64,000 nt of DNA, taken from contig NZ_KQ033913.1 in assembly GCF_000969835.1 (NCBI RefSeq), positions 870,859 to 934,858 on the forward strand. The letters run 5' to 3'. This DNA is from Parabacteroides goldsteinii DSM 19448 = WAL 12034. GTDB lineage: Bacteria > Bacteroidota > Bacteroidia > Bacteroidales > Tannerellaceae. The notes beneath the pieces are model-generated. The model saw nothing but the letters and a program-made list of their open reading frames with translations. It had not been told where the DNA came from and made no database searches. A program made the translations under genes and the position numbers. This document shows, in pieces, positions 51,625 to 60,647 of the stretch; within the stretch, counting starts at the first letter, position 1; the number at the start of each line of letters is the position of its first letter.

Positions 51625-53484
51625 TTAAAACGGAAATAATAAAGGCAGCACAAATATCATAATAATTCCCATAATAATTTGCAGCGGGAGCCCGACTTTT
51701 ACGTAATCCATGAAAGTATATTTACCGGCCGACATCACAAGTGCATTGGGCGGTGTAGAGAACGGCGAGGCAAAACACATGCTGGCACCTACCGTAACGG
51801 CAAGCAGGAACGGGTAGGGGCTTACACCGATGGATATGGCAGACTGTAATGCGATGGGGGCTACGAGTACGGCAGTTGCCGTATTACTGATAAACATCGT
51901 CAGCAACGAAGTCGTGAAATAGATCCCTGCCATCAGGACCAACGGACCGTAATTACCCAGTCTTCCGACAAGTCCTTCGGAAATAAGCGACGATGCTCCT
52001 GTTTTCTCCAATGCCAGCGACATCGGTAGCATGGCGGCTATCAGGACGATACTTTCCCAGTTGATTGTCTTGTAGGCATCTTCCACATTCCGGAAGCATC
52101 CGGTCAGTACCATCAGTATGGCGGCTATCAATACGGCAGCGACCGGAGGGATAGGGATAAAGTCGAATACCATGGCGGCGATCATCAGGACCATGATACC
52201 GGCTGCAACGGGGGCTTTATAATCGAGTGTCACTTTGGAGGCCTCTTCGACAGGCTGGCCGAGTACTACCCATTGTGACTGCTTCTTGCTCATACGGGCA
52301 ATATCGTCCCAGGTCCCTTGTATCAGCAGGATATCGCCGGCATGCATCTTTATATCTTTCACATCGGAAAGGATATATTCGTTTCCGCGTTCTATTCCCA
52401 GAATGTTTACGGAGTATTTATCACGGAAGCCGGAGTCTTTAACGGCTCTGTTGATCAGTTTGGAGTCGGGCATCAAGAGGACTTCGGCAATACCGATTTC
52501 GCGAACGCTCAGTTTCTCGTTATCTCCGGTAAATTCCGAAACTTTCGATTCCGTCAGGTCCAGCCGGTTCTCTTTTACGAATTTGTCTATATTATGGTAG
52601 TCTCCGAATACATATAATATATCTTCTTCCTGAATTTCCGTTTCGGGGCCTGCCAGTTTCTGGTCGACTGTCTTCATGAAGCGGCTTTGTGAGGAAGACT
52701 TGCGCCGTATTTCCAGAATGGTGAGGTTGTAGAGGCTGGTGATATTTAATTCATGCAGTTTCTTATTCTTTACCAATGAGTCTTTGTGAACACGTACACG
52801 GTACAGGTTATCGGAAAGGCTGTATTTTTTTGACAGTTCCTGGGGTGAACGTCCGGTAGATGTATCATTCTTTTTGGTATCTTCTTTCTTTGACAGAAAC
52901 CATTTGCTGAGTGGGATCAGAACAATGAGGCCTACCGTTATACAGACTATACCGATCGGGGTGAACGAGAAAAAAGAGAGATCATTGTATCCGGCATTGG
53001 AAAGAGCTTCCTGCACCACAAGGTTAGGAGGCGTACCGATCAGGGTGGCCATGCCTCCCATACTACTTGCAAATGCAAGCGGCATAAGGAAACGGCTCGG
53101 ACTGATGTTGGCATTGACTGCCATACTGACAACAATAGGGAGCATCAGCGCGACTGTCCCGGTGTTGCTGACGAATGCGCCGATAAAAGCTGTCACCAGC
53201 ATGATTAATATGAATAGCTTGATTTCGCTTGTACCTGCCAGATGAAGTATTTTACTGCCGATCATTTTTGCCAGTCCGGTTTTGAAGATAGCTCCGCCTA
53301 CGACAAACAAACCGACCATCATGATGACAACGGAATTGGAGAAACCGGAAAGCGCTTCCTCCGGTGTGAGGATATTAAACACCATTAACAAGACCAGTGC
53401 ACAAAGTGCAACAAGGTCTGAACGTATTTTTCCATTGACAAAAAAGACTGCCGACAGGGCCAGAATAATAAGAGTTGTTATCAT
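51625..53484 (-). CDS. SLC13/DASS-family permease with two TrkA_C domains
   Basis: 619 aa. Two membrane blocks (about 1-190 and 400-619), each with the N-T/S signature loop (SNTGTVALMLPIV and SNTATAVLVAPIA), flank two RCK_C domains at about 205-380. This is the sodium:sulfate/dicarboxylate symporter architecture. Whether it carries sulfate or dicarboxylates cannot be read off. It could in principle feed sulfate to the sulfotransferases 4-20 kb away, but nothing in sequence ties it to them. Confidence 0.9.
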   Translation of the reverse strand: MITTLIILALSAVFFVNGKIRSDLVALCALVLLMVFNILTPEEALSGFSNSVVIMMVGLFVVGGAIFKTGLAKMIGSKILHLAGTSEIKLFILIMLVTAFIGAFVSNTGTVALMLPIVVSMAVNANISPSRFLMPLAFASSMGGMATLIGTPPNLVVQEALSNAGYNDLSFFSFTPIGIVCITVGLIVLIPLSKWFLSKKEDTKKNDTSTGRSPQELSKKYSLSDNLYRVRVHKDSLVKNKKLHELNITSLYNLTILEIRRKSSSQSRFMKTVDQKLAGPETEIQEEDILYVFGDYHNIDKFVKENRLDLTESKVSEFTGDNEKLSVREIGIAEVLLMPDSKLINRAVKDSGFRDKYSVNILGIERGNEYILSDVKDIKMHAGDILLIQGTWDDIARMSKKQSQWVVLGQPVEEASKVTLDYKAPVAAGIMVLMIAAMVFDFIPIPPVAAVLIAAILMVLTGCFRNVEDAYKTINWESIVLIAAMLPMSLALEKTGASSLISEGLVGRLGNYGPLVLMAGIYFTTSLLTMFISNTATAVLVAPIALQSAISIGVSPYPFLLAVTVGASMCFASPFSTPPNALVMSAGKYTFMDYVKVGLPLQIIMGIIMIFVLPLLFPF

Positions 53485-53581
53485 AAAATGTACTTAAAAT
53501 GGTTTTTACTGAAACGAATTCCTCCAGTATAGTTAACTGAAAAAGACACCCATATGTTTACCCGATACTTCAATTTTTATG

Positions 53582-53589
53582 CAAAAATA
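53582..53589 (-). promoter_or_regulatory. -7 element for the SLC13 permease
   Basis: TATTTTTG on the minus strand, exact to TAnnTTTG, about 95 nt upstream of the start. No proper -33. Confidence 0.4.
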
Positions 53590-53620
53590 GTAGAAAACGG
53601 AATACAACCTACATAAATAA

Positions 53621-53651
53621 TTGCATGGCAGTAATGAATATACTATCTTCG
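53621..53651 (+). promoter_or_regulatory. Promoter of the TonB-type receptor gene
   Basis: TTG at 53621-53623, 20-nt spacer, TATCTTCG at 53644-53651, one mismatch to the -7 consensus. 31 nt before the ATG. Confidence 0.55.
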
Positions 53652-53682
53652 CGAAATTGTTAACAACGACTGATGTAAAGAA

Positions 53683-56100
53683 ATGAAGAAGTGTTTTTGT
53701 CTCATTGTGGCCTTATTGTGTTTTAGTCTGTCTGTAACTGCCGCTCCGTTAACCCGTATCAAAGGGAAAATTGTGGATGCCGGAACAAATAAGCCTTTGG
53801 ATTTTGCAGACGTTCTCCTTTTTAAAAAGGGAGATGATAATCCTGTGTTTCATGCTTTGCCAGATATGGACGGAAGTTTTGGAATTGCAGATGTGAAGAA
53901 CGGGGAATACAGCCTGATGATCCGGTTGGTCGGCTACGATTTGTTTACCCGGCAGAATATTGTGCTCGCATCATCGTCGGAAATAGTCGACTTGGGTACG
54001 ATTCCTATGAAACCGCTTGAAGTCGGGCTTGCCGAGGTGGAAGTCGTGGCGCAAAAGAAACAGGTCATCTATAAACTGGACAAGAAGGTGATCGAGGCCT
54101 CTTCGAATATGCTGGCAAGCGGAGGAACGGCTGTCGACATTCTGGAGAATACGCCGTCTATCCGCGTGGATGCCGAGGGCGAAGTATCTTTCCGTGGAAG
54201 TACGGGGTTTATGGTATATGTAGACGGTAAGCCGAGCGTGTTCAGTGGGACACAGGCTCTGGAACAGATCCCTTCCGGCCATATTGAAAATATCGAGATC
54301 ATAACGACTCCTTCCGCCCGTCATGATACAGGGGGCGATGTCGGAATCATCAATATCATTACAAAGAAGCACGCACAGCATGGATTCAGCGGAATGGTCA
54401 ACCTGACTGGTAGCACATTTTTGTCGAGAGGGGTTGATTTCCTGCTGACGCAACAGAACAAATCATCCCGCTGGTATTTTGGCGGAGGCTGGACCGACCG
54501 TTTGCGGAAAAGTGATTTTGACCAGGAAAAGACTACGATCGTTGCCGATACCGCAACGACATCCCATTCGAACGGTCCTCGTGAAAGTAATAATTTCAAC
54601 TATTCCCTGAAAGCCGGCTGGATGTATACATTACCCCATACGACGTTCAATGCCGATCTGGAAGGTGGTTATGGCGGTCGTACCCGTACCGGTGACCTGG
54701 ATTATACGGAGGAACGGGTGGTCGGCAGCCAACCTTTTGCCAATGGCGATTATTATAGTCGCGACGATTATGACCTGCATGAAACTTATTATCAGGGGAG
54801 TGTCGGTTTCGACCATAAGTTCAATGATAAGGGACATCAGCTGACCGGTAGTTTTTATCTGAAATATGGGGGGAATGCCATGGAGTATTTCCAGAGCGAC
54901 TTGTTTAATAAAAAGAATGAGCGCGAACAAGGGCACCGTGCCTGGGAGGACGAACATCGCTGGACGGTTCGTGGTAATATGGATTATATCTATCCGTATA
55001 GCAAGACCGGCCATATTGAAGCGGGTTACCAGTATTTCTCTTACCTGGAGGATGGCGATTACAGCATGCAGTTCTGGAGTCCTGAAAAGCAGGAGTTTTA
55101 TTGGCGGGATGATATCTACAATACTTTCTATTTCCAGCACGGGATCAATTCGATCTATGCGATTGTCGGCGACAGCTATAAATCGTTCGATTTCCAGGCT
55201 GGTGTAAGAGGGGAGCATACGCATCGTGTGCTTCGCAGTTCCATTCCCGGTAAAGACCGTGAATATAATAAGTTTGAGTTTTTCCCTTCGGTACATCTGG
55301 GATATACGTTCCCGAAAGATCATAAGCTGATGGCTTCCTATTCACGACGTATCACACGGCCGGAACTTTTTTTTATGGAACCTTATATTACCTATCGCGA
55401 TTATTATTCGGCAGAAATCGGTAATCCGGATATCCGTTCGGAATATATCAACTCTTTCGAACTTAATTATAAGAAGAATATCGGTGAGCATACGGTTTCC
55501 GCTACGGTTTTCCATCGTAGCCGGAAAGATAAGATCGAGCGTTTGCGCGTTCCTTATGAAGCGGGTGTGACGTTGGACTCGATGGCGAATGTCGGTCACG
55601 ATTATTCGACCGGACTGGAGTTGAGTGGCCAGGTTCAGCTTACCCGTTGGTGGAATGTGAACCTGAATGGTAGCCTGTATCATTACAAAGTAAAGAACCA
55701 GTACAAACTGAACGGAACGAACGAGAAGAGCACGAATTACGATATTATCTGGAATAATGCCTTCGACCTGGGCAAATCGACCCGTATCCAGTTGGACGGT
55801 AATTTTGTCGGCCCTTCCGTGACTACGCAGGGGCGGACCGATGCTTTCTGGTATGTGAACCTGGCTCTCCGGCAGCAATTGATGAACCGCAAATTGTATG
55901 CTACGCTGGCTTTCCGCGATGTCTTCAATTCGGCCCGTTATGTCAGCAAGATCACCACATCCGACCTGCAATCCATCACCCGGATCCGTCCGAACTATCC
56001 GCTTATCACGTTGACGTTAAGCTATACCTTTAATAATTTCAAGACAAAAACAACTCAGCGAAAGGAGGATCACGACTTGTTCGAAGGAACGAATCATTAA
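53683..56100 (+). CDS. Outer-membrane TonB-dependent receptor-like protein
   Basis: 805 aa. Signal peptide 1-20, CarboxypepD_reg-like domain (about 25-110, IKGKIVDAGTNKPLDFADV), plug domain (about 130-215, with GGTAVDILENTPSIRVD and VYVDGKPSVFSG), then a long barrel ending in aromatic-rich strands. This fits the outer-membrane beta-barrel family related to TonB-dependent receptors (OMP_b-brl_3). No SusD partner is adjacent, so it is not a Sus-type pair. Ligand unknown. Confidence 0.9.
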   Translation: MKKCFCLIVALLCFSLSVTAAPLTRIKGKIVDAGTNKPLDFADVLLFKKGDDNPVFHALPDMDGSFGIADVKNGEYSLMIRLVGYDLFTRQNIVLASSSEIVDLGTIPMKPLEVGLAEVEVVAQKKQVIYKLDKKVIEASSNMLASGGTAVDILENTPSIRVDAEGEVSFRGSTGFMVYVDGKPSVFSGTQALEQIPSGHIENIEIITTPSARHDTGGDVGIINIITKKHAQHGFSGMVNLTGSTFLSRGVDFLLTQQNKSSRWYFGGGWTDRLRKSDFDQEKTTIVADTATTSHSNGPRESNNFNYSLKAGWMYTLPHTTFNADLEGGYGGRTRTGDLDYTEERVVGSQPFANGDYYSRDDYDLHETYYQGSVGFDHKFNDKGHQLTGSFYLKYGGNAMEYFQSDLFNKKNEREQGHRAWEDEHRWTVRGNMDYIYPYSKTGHIEAGYQYFSYLEDGDYSMQFWSPEKQEFYWRDDIYNTFYFQHGINSIYAIVGDSYKSFDFQAGVRGEHTHRVLRSSIPGKDREYNKFEFFPSVHLGYTFPKDHKLMASYSRRITRPELFFMEPYITYRDYYSAEIGNPDIRSEYINSFELNYKKNIGEHTVSATVFHRSRKDKIERLRVPYEAGVTLDSMANVGHDYSTGLELSGQVQLTRWWNVNLNGSLYHYKVKNQYKLNGTNEKSTNYDIIWNNAFDLGKSTRIQLDGNFVGPSVTTQGRTDAFWYVNLALRQQLMNRKLYATLAFRDVFNSARYVSKITTSDLQSITRIRPNYPLITLTLSYTFNNFKTKTTQRKEDHDLFEGTNH

Positions 56101-56188
56101 TTGATATATTGGAATAAAAGGTAAGCATTCCCATCAAAGATCGTAACCTGCTTTCCGAAATTGTCCGCAAATTTGGCTGGGCATGTAG

Positions 56189-56227
56189 TGATCCCAGGTC
56201 AAGCCCGGGATCATTGGATAGTGACTT
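56189..56227 (+). repeat. Dispersed REP-like repeat, copy 2
   Basis: 39 bp, 34 of 39 identical to 22739-22777. Its hairpin has one mismatch (ATCCCAGG against CCCGGGAT). It sits between the convergent receptor and queE genes, as copy 1 sits between convergent genes. Confidence 0.75.
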
Positions 56228-56228
56228 T

Positions 56229-56774
56229 TTACGCTATATCAATCAGCTTATGTGTCTGTAAACTGAGTTGCCATTCCGGGTGTTGGAGGATATAATTGAC
56301 TATCTCCATCGTGTTCCGGCAGGAGCAGGGTTGGAGGAAGTGGTATTTGGCTGGCAGTTTGATGTAGGATGACAGGTCCTGTCCCAGATAAACAACCTTG
56401 ACTTCATCCATATGGTCAATTTTGAGCGGTGTCCCTTCTTTGGGCGAACAAGTCACCCAGTCGATGCTTTTGGGCAACGGGCGTGTGCCGTTTGTTTCTA
56501 TACATATATATTTACCCGCTTTGTGAAGCATGTCGATAAATGCTTCGTCGATCCATAAAGCAGGTTCCCCACCGGTCAGTATGACCATGTCTGACGGATA
56601 AGCGGAGATTGCCTCCAATATCTCTTCGTCCGACATCAATGTACCTTCTTCGTGTTCGGTATCGCAAAACGAACATTTCAGGTTGCATCCGGAAAAACGG
56701 ATGAAAACAGCGGCTCTGCCGGTATAAAAGCCTTCCCCTTGCAGGCTGTAGAAAATTTGATTAATCTTTCTCAT
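56229..56774 (-). CDS. 7-carboxy-7-deazaguanine synthase QueE
   Basis: 181 aa from ATG 56774 (upstream start 56810 possible). Radical SAM motif CNLKCSFCD near residue 30, N-terminal FYSLQGEGFYTG, GGEPAL and the C-terminal HKLIDI, all typical of QueE. Converts 6-carboxytetrahydropterin to 7-carboxy-7-deazaguanine in the queuosine pathway. Overlaps queD by 14 bp. Confidence 0.94.
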   Translation of the reverse strand: MRKINQIFYSLQGEGFYTGRAAVFIRFSGCNLKCSFCDTEHEEGTLMSDEEILEAISAYPSDMVILTGGEPALWIDEAFIDMLHKAGKYICIETNGTRPLPKSIDWVTCSPKEGTPLKIDHMDEVKVVYLGQDLSSYIKLPAKYHFLQPCSCRNTMEIVNYILQHPEWQLSLQTHKLIDIA

Positions 56775-57093
56775 AGATCGCAGTGTTTGATTCTGACTCT
56801 TTAACTTCAACTTTATAACAATTAGGTAACTGGTCGCATATCCAGCGGGCCATATTCTCGGCCGTCGGATTGAAAGGCAGGACCTCGTTCAGATTCTGAT
56901 GGTCCAACTTGTTTTTTATTGATTCTTTGATGTGACTGAAGTCGATGACCATGCCATCGGCATTCAATTCTTTCGAGCGACAGTAAACAGTGATGATCCA
57001 GTTGTGACCGTGCAAGTTCTCACATTTGCTGGAATAGGAGAGACGCAGGCTATGTGCTGCGGAGATCTCCATCCTTTTAATTACAGTGTACAT
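56761..57093 (-). CDS. 6-carboxytetrahydropterin synthase QueD
   Basis: 110 aa. Zinc-binding histidines in ISAAHSL and LHGHNW, and the Cys in the SSKCENLHGH catalytic stretch. Makes 6-carboxytetrahydropterin from dihydroneopterin triphosphate, supplying QueE encoded just downstream in the same transcript. Confidence 0.94.
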   Translation of the reverse strand: MYTVIKRMEISAAHSLRLSYSSKCENLHGHNWIITVYCRSKELNADGMVIDFSHIKESIKNKLDHQNLNEVLPFNPTAENMARWICDQLPNCYKVEVKESESNTAIYEKD

Positions 57094-57153
57094 GCTTAAT
57101 TATGCAATTTAAGACGTTTATATATCGTATCTAATGTCACCTCGATACGGGTG

Positions 57154-57161
57154 CAAAAATA
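57154..57161 (-). promoter_or_regulatory. -7 element of queD-queE
   Basis: TATTTTTG on the minus strand, exact to TAnnTTTG, followed by CAC. 60 nt upstream of the queD start; -33 not clear. Confidence 0.5.
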
Positions 57162-57452
57162 CATAAAATCCCCGTGCCGTTAACTATACCGTATTATAGG
57201 ATTTATTAAAAAAAGATTTATATTTTTGCATGTGTTAGAAAGTTGAATTTTTTCGTTTAGGAATGCTAAAAACGATATACAGGGGCAATAAGCAGTTGGA
57301 GGATTTTATTACTGCTTATGAATCAAGAAGAACCGTGTCTGTCTTCGTGACAAACCGATAATTAAACGGTGAAGTCCAATTGTTAAAAAATAGAAGAAGC
57401 TGCAAATAAGTTTCGATAATTTTAAAAATGTGTTTTATAATATCTTTTTTTA

Positions 57453-57484
57453 TTTGTTCAGTAACATAAAATCCCGCATCTTTG
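57453..57484 (+). promoter_or_regulatory. Promoter of candidate small RNA
   Basis: TTTG at 57453-57456, 20-nt spacer, CATCTTTG at 57477-57484, followed by CATGCAG. One mismatch overall. No gene follows on this strand before the terminator. Confidence 0.6.
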
Positions 57485-57489
57485 CATGC

Positions 57490-57585
57490 AGATAACCTAA
57501 ACAATCTTTTTGCCTTAAAGACTAATACCTATTAAAAACCTATAAAGAGGGCCTTTGAGAAAAGGCCCTCTTTATGATTTTTAAC
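57490..57585 (+). ncRNA. Candidate small RNA of about 95 nt
   Basis: Bounded by the promoter at 57453-57484 and a 15-bp perfect terminator hairpin (57542-57556 with 57561-57575). No ATG-started frame of use lies inside. It could be a trans-acting small RNA, or antisense to the 3' end of the neighbouring minus-strand mRNA. No Rfam family is recognised. Confidence 0.45.
57542..57585. terminator. Perfect hairpin terminator
   Basis: 15-bp stem, loop GAGA, with T5 after it on the plus strand (57581-57585 region) and a T5 stretch beyond it on the minus strand. It can end both the candidate small RNA and the minus-strand CarboxypepD_reg gene. Confidence 0.8.
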
Positions 57586-57588
57586 CAC

Positions 57589-59187
57589 TTAGTAACCTGT
57601 TTCTTCTATTTTTGACGATATTTTACCAATCGCTTCATTCAGTTTTTCTTCCGGAGGAATCACATTGAAGTTACCCCAGAAGCCTTCATCATAATTAAAT
57701 TTTGTTTCAGAGAACACTGTCCGGGTCGATAATGTTTCTTTCCGCCCAAAACGGCTGACATTGAAAGTATCCGTTTTGCATGTCACCATCTCGAACCATA
57801 CATGAAGGGGAGAACTGCCGAACAGTTGTTTTTTCTTTTTTACTTTGAAATGAAGGTCTCCTCTTACATGACTGATGTGATAAGTACCGTTCCAGGGTTT
57901 ATAGGAAACGGTGTAGATAACCTTTTGCGGGATTATTTTCAGGTTACGGCTTTTCTTTTCAACCAGCATGCCGGCTGCATTTTTTACATATTTAGGGTGT
58001 ATTTCGAATTCGGCCCGCAGCAGCGCACTGTTTTCCGAATCGATATACAGGTTTCCTTTCAAGAGAGGACTGTTGATGAAATCACGTTGTTCGAAAGAGA
58101 TCACGTTTGCCATCCGGTCGTCTATTACCGTGATGTCGGAATGGGCATAGACATAGGGATAATTCACATCGCTTTCCGGCAGCAGGAAGTCGGGTGCATC
58201 CTTCATGATATCCAGCTGTATGCTGGTATTGATTCCGGACTTCATTTTTGCGATGATCGTATCTTTTTCTTGATTGTTGGTGATACGGCGCATCTTCAAC
58301 AGCTTAACCTGGTCGGTGACTGGACGGTTGGTGTACGCACTTTTGTATATTTTAAAAACTGCTTCCGTCAGGCTGACGAATTTGTTTTTCCGTTCGATAC
58401 CTTCCCGGTAGAAAGTAGTCTGGTAGACGGGTTCCTGGGAATAGTTCAGGCTTTTGTGTTCCTGCATTTCCCGTAACAGGCGCAAAGGATTCACGATACG
58501 GATAACCACTTCCTGTATGGGAATCACTTTCGGTTCCAGTGTCAGCATACTGTAACGTTCTGCCAACAGTGAACTTTCTATTGCATAAGGCAGGTAGCCG
58601 ATATGCGAGAAGTTGATCTGCGACTGGCGCAGGCTGTCAGGCAAACGCAGCCTGAACTCGCCACCCTGGTTGGTGACATTGCCGATGGAGCCATCATCGC
58701 TGACGCTGACTGTGGCAAACGGTATCGGTTCGTTGGTATATTTGTCCCGCAGAATGCCTTCGAGGGTAAAATACGGAACTGTATCCGGAAGGACTGGTTG
58801 CAGTGCCTCCTTTACGGGTAGCGGTTTTACCGGGCGGGAGATCAGGATATGATTGCCGATCACGCGGAGACCCAGGTCACGGTTACCGATAATATGGTAG
58901 ATGGCCTCTTTTATAGTGTATTTGCCTCCCGGTATTTTTACTACCTGTTCGTTGTCAATGATTTTACTGTCGTAAATGAACAGGTAGCCGGAACGTTCGG
59001 AAACCTTTCCAAGTAACTGGTAAACAGTCTCCTTGCTTCGCGGAATTTGAATAAGGCGTTCGAGCACATCTTTATCACCCTTATCATCTGGGGAGCTGTC
59101 ATCAGCAGCATCCCGATGAGGATCAATAATAGACGATATGTAGCGCTCAGTTTCACCTTGTATCCTTTTTATCCCGTTAGTTCTCAT
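57589..59187 (-). CDS. STN and CarboxypepD_reg outer-membrane-associated protein, apparent N-terminal frameshift
   Basis: 532 aa as an open frame from ATG 59187, but residues 1-35 look non-native. In the +1 frame a GTG at 59156 opens a perfect signal peptide (MKLSATYRLLLILIGMLLMT), 20 nt after the FecR stop. One extra C in the CCCC run (59090-59093) would join it to the main frame at DDKGDKDVLERL. The main frame has an STN domain (about 45-115), a CarboxypepD_reg domain (about 140-225) and a long beta-rich part similar in layout to the 60648 protein. Without the signal peptide the product could not be exported. Either a recent frameshift, a switchable run, or a sequence error. Confidence 0.75.
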   Translation of the reverse strand: MRTNGIKRIQGETERYISSIIDPHRDAADDSSPDDKGDKDVLERLIQIPRSKETVYQLLGKVSERSGYLFIYDSKIIDNEQVVKIPGGKYTIKEAIYHIIGNRDLGLRVIGNHILISRPVKPLPVKEALQPVLPDTVPYFTLEGILRDKYTNEPIPFATVSVSDDGSIGNVTNQGGEFRLRLPDSLRQSQINFSHIGYLPYAIESSLLAERYSMLTLEPKVIPIQEVVIRIVNPLRLLREMQEHKSLNYSQEPVYQTTFYREGIERKNKFVSLTEAVFKIYKSAYTNRPVTDQVKLLKMRRITNNQEKDTIIAKMKSGINTSIQLDIMKDAPDFLLPESDVNYPYVYAHSDITVIDDRMANVISFEQRDFINSPLLKGNLYIDSENSALLRAEFEIHPKYVKNAAGMLVEKKSRNLKIIPQKVIYTVSYKPWNGTYHISHVRGDLHFKVKKKKQLFGSSPLHVWFEMVTCKTDTFNVSRFGRKETLSTRTVFSETKFNYDEGFWGNFNVIPPEEKLNEAIGKISSKIEETGY

Positions 59188-60046
59188 GCAAAGTAATCAC
59201 ATTTTTGTCACGTGTACATTTCAGGTTCAGGGCAAAGCAGATTAACTCTGCCATTGATTCCGGCGAATTGTCGGAGAAGGTAACGGTGAGTTGCCTGTCC
59301 TCGAGTTCCGGTGTTGTCTGAAAACGGATATCTTCCGTATTGAGGTTGATAATGCGGAGGATATCGGCCAGCCTTTCATCCTTGAAACGTATTTGCCGGA
59401 CATAGGTTGCAAATTGTCCGTGGTCTTTTGTTTCGCTTACTTCCAGCTTTCGTGAAGAGAGGGTGACGGTTTCACCTGTCTTTACGTAAACATCTTGTCC
59501 GCTCTGCTTCAGCGTCACCTTCACCATTCCCCTTTGTACGGACAGTTCAAACGGTTGGGTATTATCGCTCTTTACATTGAACGCCGTACCCAACACCTTG
59601 ATACGTGTATCTTCGGTTTCGATAAGGAAAGGACGCTGGCGGTTGCCTGCAATGTCGAAAAGAGCATTTCCCTGTAAGGTGATCTCTCTCTTGTCCGCCT
59701 GAAAATGTTCCGGGTAATGGATGGCGGCGTTGCCTGCCAGATAGACGATAGATCCGTCTTCAAGCGTGGTGGCAAGTGTCGTTGTTTCCATGTTCTGCCG
59801 GGTAAGCAGATTACGGTCGGTTTCCTTATTTGTTTGATTAAAATAAATTGTAGACAGATAAATGCAGAATACTAGCATTGCTGCTGTTGCCGAAATAATT
59901 TTCCAGAGTGGAGGACGGCGCATGTCTCCATAAGGAATGATACTGTTTTTCTCCTTATGGTCCAGTAAGCCATCCTTTTCCAGGCGTTGGTAGACATTCT
60001 CCCATGCCCGGTCCGTTTTTCTGTTGTCCCTTTCTTTACGAGTCAT
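59177..60046 (-). CDS. FecR-family anti-sigma/regulator
   Basis: 289 aa. Cytoplasmic N-terminus of about 75 residues, one membrane helix (IISATAAMLVFCIYLSTIY), then the periplasmic FecR domain (TLEDGSIVYLAGNAAIHYPEHF) and a C-terminal DUF4974 domain (about 215-289). Passes a signal from the outer membrane to the ECF sigma factor. Overlaps the sigma gene by 4 nt and precedes the STN gene. Confidence 0.92.
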   Translation of the reverse strand: MTRKERDNRKTDRAWENVYQRLEKDGLLDHKEKNSIIPYGDMRRPPLWKIISATAAMLVFCIYLSTIYFNQTNKETDRNLLTRQNMETTTLATTLEDGSIVYLAGNAAIHYPEHFQADKREITLQGNALFDIAGNRQRPFLIETEDTRIKVLGTAFNVKSDNTQPFELSVQRGMVKVTLKQSGQDVYVKTGETVTLSSRKLEVSETKDHGQFATYVRQIRFKDERLADILRIINLNTEDIRFQTTPELEDRQLTVTFSDNSPESMAELICFALNLKCTRDKNVITLHEN

Positions 60047-60594
60047 ACTGTTTGTGTATAATTCTCAATTTCTTTCCTGAGTGTTTGAAGTGCCTTGGTC
60101 ATTTCAGCTTCCACTGTTTTGACGGATAGAGAGAGGGCGGAGGCTATCTCCGCGTATTTCTTACCTTCGAAACGCTGCATCCGGAAGATGCGTAAGCGGC
60201 GTTCGGGCAGCTTGCTGAGAGTCCTGTTTATCAGAGCTTCCAGTTCTTTGTATTCGAGTTGGTCCTGCGGATCGGCCGGCTTGCTTTCCTGATTACCTGA
60301 CAATACGTTTTCCCGGTAACGGTTGCGCACTTCCTGATGTTCGCAGTATTGGAGAGATTGGTTGCGCACGGCCCCGTACAGATAACTTTTCAGGGAACGG
60401 AACACTTGCAGTTTCTCCTTTTCTTTCCAGAATACGTAGAACAACTCTTGCACGATCTCTTCGGCGACGTCCATGCTACCGGTGATACTGGCGGCGTAGA
60501 GGCAAAGAGGGGAGTAGTAGAGCCGGAAGATACCTTCGAAAGCTTTGACGTCCCCCTCTTTAATCTTTGTTAGTACGAATAAATCGTTCAGCAT
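60043..60594 (-). CDS. ECF-type RNA polymerase sigma factor
   Basis: 183 aa. Region 2 (IFRLYYSPLCLYAASITGSM, then EEIVQELFYVFW) and region 4 (LPERRLRIFRMQRFEGKKYA, ALSLSVKTVEAEM) are typical of the Bacteroidales sigma-70 family paired with FecR. Directs polymerase to envelope genes, presumably including its neighbours. Confidence 0.94.
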   Translation of the reverse strand: MLNDLFVLTKIKEGDVKAFEGIFRLYYSPLCLYAASITGSMDVAEEIVQELFYVFWKEKEKLQVFRSLKSYLYGAVRNQSLQYCEHQEVRNRYRENVLSGNQESKPADPQDQLEYKELEALINRTLSKLPERRLRIFRMQRFEGKKYAEIASALSLSVKTVEAEMTKALQTLRKEIENYTQTV

Positions 60595-60622
60595 GCCGTG
60601 GATCTTAATGATTAGAGTCCTT

Positions 60623-60630
60623 CAAATGTA
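60623..60630 (-). promoter_or_regulatory. -7 element of the sigma factor gene
   Basis: TACATTTG on the minus strand, exact to consensus, 29 nt upstream of the start. -33 not visible. Confidence 0.45.
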
Positions 60631-60647
60631 CGAAAAGATATTGAAAT

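Larger units (their letters stand above)
57094..57588. other. Intergenic region with candidate small RNA
   Basis: About 495 bp. Contains the queD promoter, a 32-codon open frame at 57263-57361 of doubtful reality, a near-consensus plus-strand promoter (57453-57484) and a perfect hairpin terminator (57542-57585). Confidence 0.5.

Noticed and set aside
51625..53484. SLC13 permease as the sulfate supplier of the capsule sulfotransferases
   Set aside because: Family substrates range from sulfate to dicarboxylates, and the gene is outside the locus on the other strand with its own promoter; no sequence evidence links them.
54631..55323. Open frame of 230 codons on the minus strand
   Set aside because: Lies wholly inside the outer-membrane receptor gene and shows only a biased, low-complexity composition.
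57263..57361. 32-codon open frame after queD
   Set aside because: No family resemblance or clear start signal; kept only as a note in the intergenic entry.
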